64,000 nt of DNA, taken from Henckelia pumila. Its lineage: Eukaryota; Streptophyta; Magnoliopsida; Lamiales; Gesneriaceae. The notes beneath the pieces are model-generated. The model ran no database searches, had not been told where the DNA came from, and saw only the letters and a program-made list of their open reading frames with translations. Shown here piece by piece: positions 56,177-64,000 of the stretch (position 1 is the first letter of the stretch; every line of letters begins with the position of its first letter). The position numbers and the translations under genes are program-made. Where the stretch lies: contig NW_027331831.1 of NCBI RefSeq assembly GCF_033568475.1, positions 11,346,001 through 11,410,000 on the forward strand. The letters are read 5' to 3'.

Positions 56177-57581
56177 GGGTGAGTGTTATTTACATTCCAA
56201 TAAGTGTTAATAACACTCCCCATTACCTATTTAATTATCTACTAGACAATAATGTCCTTTTTAATTGTTTTCCTTCTATAATATAACATTTTTATTTACC
56301 TTAAATAACTTAAAACCATATTTTGTATGTCAATAAAAAATTCTAACATTTTAAAATTTTATCGTAATTTTTAAGATACATAAAAATAATTTTTAAAAAA
56401 ATTTAGTTTAATCTTGAATATTGTAACTCAAGTTTTAGTAGGAACATAAAAATTTATTATTCAATTTTATCACAAAATATGTAGAATATTTAGGTGTAAA
56501 ATTTTTTATTGTCACAATCTTATATAAGAAATATGACTATTATTCAAAAGCTTAATTTTAAGATTAATATTATTTATCAAATTTATTGATTAATATATCT
56601 TTATTTTAAAATTTCTCAAAATGAATAATAAATATATGGATTAATTTTAATAGTTTATTTATGTCAACATAAAATGAATGGAATTCAAATAATATTTAAT
56701 TTTATAAAAATTATATTATCGTTAGTGTAATTTTTTTACACCTTCGATGTATTTTTCGTTCGAAAAATTCGGATAGTTTGTCGTGGTCACTTAGAACCCG
56801 AAATCGATGCAAATATTTTGGGACATATATTGGGTAGAAATTTCTACCTGATCGGGTCATTTGGGTACCGATTTATTTAATTTTTAAAATTTTAATTAAA
56901 ATGATAAATAATAATATTATAAAATTTATTAAAATAAATTGTTGTTATTTTATTTATATATTTTAGTCAAGGATGCTAATATATTAATGTTTTTGTATTT
57001 TTTGTTTAAGTATATTTTTAATTAACAAAAAAAATATAAATACTACGTAATAATTTTTTAAAAAAATCAGGTAGTACCCAAACCAAAATAACCCGATTCC
57101 GAATTTCTCGACCCGACCATGTCTACCTCTACATGTATAATTTAGAAAAATACTAAAAACATAAAAATAATATAATTTTTAATTTTATTATTTATTATAT
57201 TTCATATCTTATTATAAGATTTGATCAGAATTTGACAATTAAGTTTTTAAAAAAAATAAAAATTTGATAATTCAAAGTTTTTTTTATATCTCAGTTATTT
57301 TATGTATTTTTTTTTCTAAAACCAGGATTAAATATTTAATATTAATGTTATATTTTTTAAATTTATTTTCTTTCGGTACATGAAAAAATTTGTGAACCAA
57401 TTTTTAAAATATTATAGTTTTAGTTATTGGCATACAAAAGAATTGGAATTGAACTTTTTATAGTAAATACAAATGTTATAATATAAGGAAAGTAAAGATA
57501 AGGATAATATTGACTAATAATTAATTAAATAGATAAAGTGAAGTGTTATTAGCATTTTTTGAAGTGTAAATAACACTCCCT
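56177..57581. mobile_element. Non-autonomous Mutator-like element (1.4 kb)
   Basis: The left end GGGTGAGTGTTATTTACA and the right end, read inverted, AGGGAGTGTTATTTACAC are terminal inverted repeats. Similarity continues inward through AATAACACT and TATTTAATTA. The 9-bp duplication ATTTCAAAA flanks both ends (56168-56176 and 57582-57590), the length typical of Mutator-like elements. The interior is very AT-rich and has no transposase ORF. Confidence 0.75.
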
Positions 57582-57590
57582 ATTTCAAAA

Positions 57591-58348
57591 ACCCAATTAG
57601 AGGTTTTTCCTTTCAGTATCGGAGATATATATGTAATAGTAATCCTCTGGAACATATAATGCTATTTCAAAATGTTTGACATTGATCGAATGGAATTGAT
57701 GTTAATAATTGACCCCTTTTTGCAACTGCTATTCAAGTAAATGCCCCTTTAATTTGCATCAATTTCATCAATAAATTTGTAATTCGAAATTTAATCAGGA
57801 AAACGAGAATTTCTTTCATTAATTTCACAATTCATGTGAAATTTAATAAATTTACACGTCTTTTAATGAATTTCATATGTAACTTCACAGTAACTTGACA
57901 AATCCCTTCAAGCAATTGTCCGCGTCAAATTAATTAGGAAACCAATATTTTAGAAGAAAACCCAACCTAAAGCTCGATTACTTTAAAATGGGAGAAATTT
58001 CAACAATATAAAGGTTTTGGTGTATATTTGTCAAATCTATGTTATCTAACCTCATGAAGAGAACATGTCAGCATGCATAGTATCGTTTTGACCAAAAAAA
58101 AAAAAATAAAATTGTCAAAAATTAAAAGACACATAATTAAATTATTAAATTCAATACATACTATTCATTATATGACTCTCTTTCATATATCTAATTTACA
58201 TAAATTTAAAAAATTCTCATACAAATAGTATGTATGCTTTAATTTTATATAATCAATTAACTATTTATAATCACAAGGTCTGGTTCTATACAATTCACAT
58301 AACAATCAACAAATTCAGCCAAAAAGTGCAGAAATTAATCAGCTGGTA
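57591..58348. other. AT-rich spacer before the PsbQ-like gene
   Basis: No gene or repeat recognised. The part next to 58349 is likely the 3' untranslated region of the minus-strand PsbQ-like gene. Confidence 0.5.
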
Positions 58349-59261
58349 CTAAGCTAGTATTGCCACAAGATCATCCATCGATTTCAATGTCTTCTCGTAG
58401 TATAAATATGACTCGTAAACCTTTGGCGATCGAACATAGCGATCAAACTGTCACAAGAAATATTTAACTAGTAAAAAACAACATTTCATAATAATAATAA
58501 AAACATAATATCGATATCTAATATCAAAATATTGAGTTAATTAATTAATATAAATAGAACCTGAACATCTATTTGTTTTTTTAAAAAAACTAAACCTTTC
58601 CAAAATAGATCACAAAAGTTTCTTTGAAACGTTCACGGTCGCTTTTTATTATAAATATGTATAAGATTAATCCGTTCAAACTAAAAGTGATAATGCAAAT
58701 TTGGAAAGTAAATGACCAAATTAGACATACCTCAGACATGTTGTCAACTAGCTCATTAGCAATTTTGACGTAGGATTTCTTGCGGTTATCGGGCAAAATG
58801 GTCATTGCAGTCCTCATATCTTGAGAGAGGTAGGATTGCTTCAGGCGTATGTAAAATATTACATATCTCCAAGACATGGTCTCCAGCATGCCCCTAAGCT
58901 CATGCAGCCCTTCCGCCGTCTGCCGGATTCTCGCCACCGCATCTTCCGGCGATAGCCCAGGCTGAAAGAACTTCTCCAGTAGAAATGAACGTGTGCCCCA
59001 ATTTTGAGCTTGTGCTAATGGGGTGGCATGTAGATGTAGGCCTAGTGCCAATGAAGTACTACTTAGGATTGTCGTTACGAATTTTCGACGATTTGCTTGC
59101 AATTCGGAGAATGTTGTTGCTTGGATTCTTTGTATTGTGGGGTGGTGGTGGCGGCGGTGGTGCACGGTGGCGATGTGGTGGTGGAATGCGGTTGTGGGGT
59201 TTGGTATGGTGGTCATGGTGTGTAACGTGTGGCTTGATGGGAGTTGAGGGAAAATGGACAT
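58349..59261 (-). CDS. PsbQ-like protein, lumenal subunit of the chloroplast NDH complex
   Basis: Two exons, 59261-58731 and 58447-58349, joined in phase 0 across a 283-base GT/AG intron, encode 209 residues. The first 86 residues form a bipartite transit peptide: a His/Thr/Pro-rich stromal part, then ANRRKF (twin Arg at 58-59), a hydrophobic segment and an AQAQ cleavage site (83-86), as in Tat-route lumen proteins. The mature part is a PsbQ-type four-helix bundle: DAVARIRQTAEGLHELRGML, MSWRYVIFYIRLKQ, ILPDNRKKSYVKIANELVDN, and in exon 2 DRYVRSPKVYESYLYYEKTL. PsbQ-like proteins (PNSL2/PNSL3) belong to the NDH complex for cyclic electron flow around photosystem I rather than to photosystem II. 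I cannot say which paralogue this is. A second ATG lies at residue 16. Confidence 0.88.
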
Positions 59262-60294
59262 AGGGATAGGAAACTGATTTGTTAATAATTTTGTTGTTTA
59301 ATTGGGGTGGGTTCATTATGGACCTTTCATTTCATTATCTTCTTTATATTATATTAAATTCTTAAAAGGGTTTTTATTTCTTTTATTTATTTTTTGGAAA
59401 AATGAGCTCTTACATCTCTTATAACCAACTGGGGAAGCCACCGTCGTGGAGGGAAACTTCGATGCTAATCAAGGGCCCAAAAATTATTTGGGGACGGATC
59501 AGTACATCCGTTATTCTGACTTGATCTGGATGAACCAGATTAAACAAACAGATCAAGTGATTTGATCTTTTGATGTGATCTGGACCGTCAAATCACTTTA
59601 GGACAGCTATTCTCAGGGTAGCATCGACCCTTCTCGTGGAGACATGGATCCTCTGTTGTATGAGAAAACAACACCTCGTATGCGTTATCTTTTTTTGTTT
59701 TGAATTGAAATGTTTGCAAACAAAGTTTTTGTTTAGTTACGTGTTGTTATTTTTGGATAGCAGAGGATCCGCTCCCCTGTAATGGAGAAGGCTCTTTACC
59801 AAATGGTGCATAATGTCTGATGTCTTATAAGACGATAAAACGAGATAACGTTTTTAAATCTTTCAAGGAAACATGTTTTCTGGATACGGTTCAAAAGTTT
59901 TGGTTTCTTGAAATCATGTAGCAACAGAAATTCTATTCTGTCTTAAAATTTGTCTAAAATTTATGTACTAACCATTACCCTTGGATTATGTTCGCGTTAG
60001 GTAAGGTGAGTGTCTGTAATGAAAACAGAAACTTTGAAAGTGGAAACTTTTGCATACATGGTGTGTTTAGGTTTCTTATCTTGATAAAAACACATTTATT
60101 GTATTCCAGGCTCAGTATGGGAAGTTAATAGTACTTGTTATGAAATCCATCGAATCAGTTTGGTTGATTCTGATTCTCAGTCGTGTTTTTCCTGCTCTCG
60201 AATCCTGGATCGACCGGGCTCTGTCGCTGTTCTTCATGTGTCACAGTATCATAGTCCATACTTTCTGCATAAGAATAAAACAGGGCTCTTTGAG
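59262..60294. other. Intergenic DNA with fragments of the KH gene
   Basis: Besides the KH exon pieces, bases 59453-59780 hold an insertion-like stretch with GGATCCTCTGTTG and its near-inverse CAGAGGATCC (59647 and 59763). No gene is seen. The right edge is probably 3' untranslated region of the endosulfine gene. Confidence 0.5.
59428..59808 (+). pseudogene. Split fragment of KH gene exon 2
   Basis: Bases 59428-59452 (CTGGGGAAGCCACCGTCGTG...) and 59782-59808 (ATGGAGAAGGCTCTTTACCA...) match adjacent parts of the KH gene at about 53571-53615, each with only one or two differences. The two halves are separated by about 330 bases flanked by TGGAG-like words (GTGGAG and ATGGAG), as if something inserted there. 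Orientation is the same as the KH gene. Confidence 0.6.
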
Positions 60295-61505
60295 CTAATA
60301 GTTTGGAGATGGGAGACCCCTTTTGCATATGAAAATTTCCTTAACATCTGTACCTTCGTCATCATCGTTGGCAGGTGCGTAAGCTGATATCGAACGTGCT
60401 TGTTGATGCGGTGTGGGCTGTGAGGTACTTCTCTGTGTGAGTTATAACAATGGGGAGGCGATAGAAGACAGTATGAACGGCTATATCCTCTCATAATAAA
60501 CGTTTAGCAATGTCATTTCTCCTCCCCAAACGCAACTACTAGCCCGATACCGGGTTAGAAGTTGAAATTTCTTAACTATAGTATTATTCTATACTACTCC
60601 TATAGTAGTTCTTTATAAAGAAAATCGCCGACGTTCTTTATTTTAGTGGCACAAACTTTTGCGTGTAACTGGTTTTTAATCATCCGGGCAGTAATGAATA
60701 TGCAAAATCATGAAGACTGGGGAGAAAATGCAAGAACTAATTGGAAAGTTTTGAAAGCAATTGCTAGAGGATTCATCAGATACCTGGAGTTTAGGTCGAA
60801 GAGCCTCAAGGGGTCCTTTGCTCTTTTGTGACCCTGCCTGAAGAATAACGTGACCAACTAATCGACCCAGTCGCGAAGTTATCATGGGTTCGTGTTATAT
60901 TTGTGTTATATCGGGTATATTGCGTGGATAAATTTGGAAAATTTGCAGGATTTGTCGACAGATTATTACCTTGCCCAAAGCCCAATCAGCAGAATCAAAG
61001 AAGGCATGTTCTTTGTCCTGGAAACATGCAACATTATTTTGACAGTAGAAGTAGTGAGTTGAAGGATTAGGTGTACCAAATTTGAGAGTGAGGAAAGTAT
61101 GAGTTATTACATTGGATATTAATGGAGGTTTCCTTGGAAGCAAACCTCCATACTTTTTCTTGATTAATATTTCCTCCTGCCAAATGTAGAGAGTGAAGGG
61201 TTTTATTCAATATAACATTTAGCAACAATAAAATCCCAATAGCAATATAAGTTGCATTCACTTGTGTCGAAACTTATAACCTTTTGTTCTCAAATTCTTT
61301 TAGGATAAGAAAACTAATACATTTTTTTGAGCCGGATCGAATATGAGATTCATGTCATATATAGGATAATCGCACTGACCTCTTGCTTTGGGGACGCCAT
61401 TTCTTCAGGATCTTCATGAGGCGACAAATCTTTTGCTTCCTCAACTCTTGGAACATCATCACCGATAAGCTCCGCTGCTGCTTCATTCTTTTCATTATCT
61501 GCCAT
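60295..61505 (-). CDS. ENSA: Endosulfine family protein (ENSA/ARPP-19 type)
   Basis: Five short exons, all in phase: 61505-61380, 61176-61111, 61017-60970, 60837-60784, 60417-60295, giving 138 residues. An acidic N-terminus is followed by KKKYGGLLPRKPPLIS, the core FDSADWALGK, KGPLEALRPKLQ, and PTPHQQARSISAYAPANDDD. This is the plant form of the endosulfine domain. In animals and yeast the FDS serine is phosphorylated by Greatwall-type kinases, turning the protein into an inhibitor of PP2A-B55; the serine is present here. The last residues (VKEIFICKRGLPSPNY) differ from the acidic end I expect, so the C-terminus may have changed. A 5' UTR intron is likely (donor at 62093, acceptor CCAACAG at 61508). 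Confidence 0.88.
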
Positions 61506-63554
61506 TCCTGTTGGAAAATGGTCCCAAAATATTTTCATTTAATTCACAATAAGATACAAATTAGTCCATACTTAAAGTCTATTTGACACCAAGTTCTTCT
61601 CAAATGTAGAAGGTCATGATCTTAGATTTGATAACCCATTTGTAACAAACCCCGTCAAAAAAAAATCGAACGAGTAAGTACAGCATCAAGAAAAACAGGG
61701 GTATAATAAAGACATGCATCAAATATTTTACACAAGTTGTACATAGAATTGGCTAAGTCTAGTACTACATCTCATCTCACCTTATATTACATTGACAGAT
61801 TACAAGACAGCAAAAAGTGCACTTGTAATGCAAATTCCCATGTGTGTTGTCCATTTATCTTGAAAATTTAAAATCGAAACATCACTAATAAATTAAACAA
61901 GACCCTTTTAAAGAAAATTTCTGATCTCCAAATTGCTTAATTATCTCTCTACTTTTTCTTTATACATATATATATATAACTATTGTGTTACATATGAATT
62001 ATAACTGTAAGAATATCTCTTCTCAGCACTGTGTTTACTTGAGTTTCTCTATTTACATATGAAGAGAAAACAAAAGAATTGATATGAATTTACCTGAAAG
62101 TGAAATCTATTGAAGCACTGATATTCGGAGAAGAGGTCAAGTGAAGGGAAGAGGGAAAGGTTGCGTTTCAGTTGATCGACAAATGGAATAAAGAGCTTCA
62201 GCATTGAGATGCTTTTGGTCATGAGCTTTGATTCTGAGTTCAAATGGGCTAATCTTCGGCCTGCATCAATTGTTTTTTGAGCCTAGGCCCAGTAACAAGT
62301 TGGATATTAAATATCGATGGGCCCAACAGAACCGAGACCATTTTCGGCGGGAGAGGTGATAATATATAGTTATTTGGCTCCTCTAAGTTAGGTTATTTTT
62401 AGAATTTAGTCCTCTATTCAACTTGAAGTAACTTATGCTCCGATGGTCCAGGCTGTGAATCGCTGATCAGACAAATCAATTTTGATATTTTATTTATAGA
62501 TTTTACACTTTTATTTATTATAAATATATATAAATCAATTTATTATAATATAATTAAAAATCTTCATAATAATATTATATTTTTCTCTAAATATAAATTT
62601 AGTTTTTGATGAACTTAATGAATATTAAAATTTATAATTTATATTTATTAAGTTCGTCTAAATTCGATAAAAACTCGAATAACCTCGTGAGTAATGAATG
62701 TATTCTTTAAATAAAGCTCGAGTTTGACTCGATTATAAACGAGCCAAATTCAAACACTCTAGAGTTCGTCTCGACTCGTTATGAGATGAAATTATCGTTT
62801 TGCATGATAATTGATGAAGATTCACACATAAACTATCAGTATGTGTCTAGAAGATCGTGACACGCTGTCACTATGCATAATCATGATTCAATGAGTTAAA
62901 CCGAAATAAGTTCGGACATCGATAACTAAAAGAGTTTAATTAATTGATTGAGACAATTGGAGTATGTCCACAAAAGATTAAATAAATTTAATCTAAAATC
63001 ACAAAGTTGTCGTGCTCTTATCATATTTAGGACACAAAAAAATTAATAAAATCTTAATCGATACAATTTGTCCTCAATTAAATATTGGGCATTAGAGCTA
63101 CCATCTTCGTATTTTATGTCTCTGAATTGATCGACACTGAGACACTCTTTCGGTCTCCTTCTAACGCTATGTTCATGATTTCAGGTTCGTCCTAGGTTGA
63201 AAACATTAACATGGATCTAGGACAAGAATCATATAATTTCAGTGAGTATCAATTATGAATACTTAAAATTATAATAATAATAACAAACAATAAATTGGGG
63301 TTCAAATTTTGTTTGTTTGAATCATATGCATTGAATCACACAAATATTAAAATGTCCTTGCAACCCAAAAATGGTAAATTTTAATATAAATTTTATGAGT
63401 TCGAGATAATGTTACCCACCGACACCGTTTTTCCATTATTATTTTTAGATATCAAGATTAAGCTCCGAATTTGTTGTCCACGAAATTTCCCAATCATTTG
63501 AGAGATCAGCCGACACTTGAAAAAGTAATTCAAGAACTGCAAGTTTGATGTCCA
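61506..63554. other. Endosulfine 5' UTR intron and intergenic DNA
   Basis: Bases 61508-62093 fit a 5' UTR intron of the endosulfine gene (minus-strand CTTTCAG|GTAAAT donor). An upstream UTR exon lies around 62094-62240, and the promoter is to its right. From about 62400 to 63554 the DNA is AT-rich spacer, the end of it probably the 3' UTR of the P450 gene. No further gene is seen. Confidence 0.5.
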
Positions 63555-64000
63555 TCAAGAAAATTCTGGGCGTCTTGAAACTGTAAGTTTCAATCCGTCC
63601 GCCATGGATAGAATTGTCATCATCCTGTATTTCACTGTATGCCCTGGAATCAATTTGAATTCATAGAATCTACACAAAATGGCGAGTGCCATCTTCATCT
63701 GTAGATATGCAGAGTCCTTCCCTAGGCATATCCTTGGTCCTGCCTGCATTCAGAGATATTATCGTGATGATTTGGCTTAAAAATGCTAATTTGAATAATT
63801 GTTTCAGGAAAAGATTTCAGGGTTCCCTTTGTTTGTCATTGATTATACTTGTTTCATATGATTTTGCTTAAATGGGTTTTTGTTGGAGATATCTGTTTCT
63901 TGATTTACCTGGAATGCAGTGAATTTGAAAGGAGATATAGTTTGGAAGATTCCTTCTTTGAGCCATCTCTCAGGCTTAAATGAAGCTGCATCTGCTCCCC
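63555..64000 (-). CDS. Cytochrome P450, 3' end (CYP86 clan, CYP704-like)
   Basis: Two exons are inside the window: 64000-63909 (runs off the edge) and 63743-63555, with a 165-base intron, phase 0. The first encodes FKPERWLKEGIF, the PERF-type motif, and FKFTAFQ. The second encodes the heme-binding loop AGPRICLGKDSAYLQMKM, with the proximal Cys in PRICLG, then VKYRMMTILSM and a C-terminal SRRPEFS. These features fit CYP704, a family of fatty-acid omega-hydroxylases used in cuticle and pollen-wall lipids; subfamily assignment is tentative. Most of the gene, including the membrane anchor and oxygen-binding helix, lies beyond base 64000. Confidence 0.85.

Noticed and set aside
58985-59263. Plus-strand Gly/Trp-rich ORF
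   Set aside because: It is antisense to the His-codon-rich transit peptide of the PsbQ-like gene.

Overview
This window is nuclear DNA of a flowering plant. The evidence is AT-rich spacers, intron-containing genes of plant-specific or plastid function at the right end, and a very large nest of plant LTR retrotransposons on the left. A degenerate MITE near base 200 resembles a family I associate with Lamiales, but that is only a weak hint of the lineage.

Layout. Bases 1-3504 are gene-poor. Bases 3510-46779 are, as I read them, one solo Ty3/gypsy (Tekay-type) LTR split open by nested insertions. It begins TGTAGTAGCCC, ends GTCACTACA, and its outer ends carry the same 5-bp target duplication TGAAC (3505-3509 and 46780-46784). 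Inside it are: copia element B (3759-16351), whose 5' LTR holds a nearly complete Tekay chromovirus A (4561-12142, duplication CTCGA); a solo-LTR-like block (about 17447-18667); and copia element D (19028-46768). D in turn holds a Tat/Athila-type gypsy element E (19934-39593 and beyond). E has degenerate pol but also an intact Cys-rich ORF and an intact intronless LOG-type cytokinin phosphoribohydrolase ORF. E is split by F (26934-36894, duplication ATTCC), a gag-only Athila-like element. F carries a minus-strand Cassandra TRIM with 5S-rRNA-like LTRs (32613-33583, duplication CTTTG). A reversed Tekay-type LTR (39594-42865) holds a copia solo LTR (41242-41985, duplication TCCAT).

Bases 46785-64000 are the genic part. 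It contains a plastid-targeted-looking SAM methyltransferase (minus, 49100-51152), a four-KH-domain RNA-binding protein (plus, 52625-54621, 3' end damaged), a 1.4-kb Mutator-like element with a 9-bp duplication (56177-57581), a PsbQ-like thylakoid lumen protein of the chloroplast NDH complex (minus, 58349-59261), an endosulfine-family protein (minus, 60295-61505) and the 3' end of a cytochrome P450 (minus, 63555-64000). A piece of the endosulfine 5' region lies beside the KH gene and pieces of a KH exon lie beside the endosulfine gene. This suggests an old duplication of a convergent KH/endosulfine block with opposite copies lost.

The most unusual content is the pair of accessory ORFs in element E: a cytokinin-activation enzyme and a small basic Cys-cluster protein, each preceded by a splice-acceptor-like TTTTTGCAG. 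Host genes act separately (thylakoid electron transport, RNA binding, cell-cycle or phosphatase control, lipid or other P450 chemistry); no operon-like logic is expected or seen. Exon limits were inferred by eye from GT/AG sites and family resemblance. Identities quoted are visual estimates.
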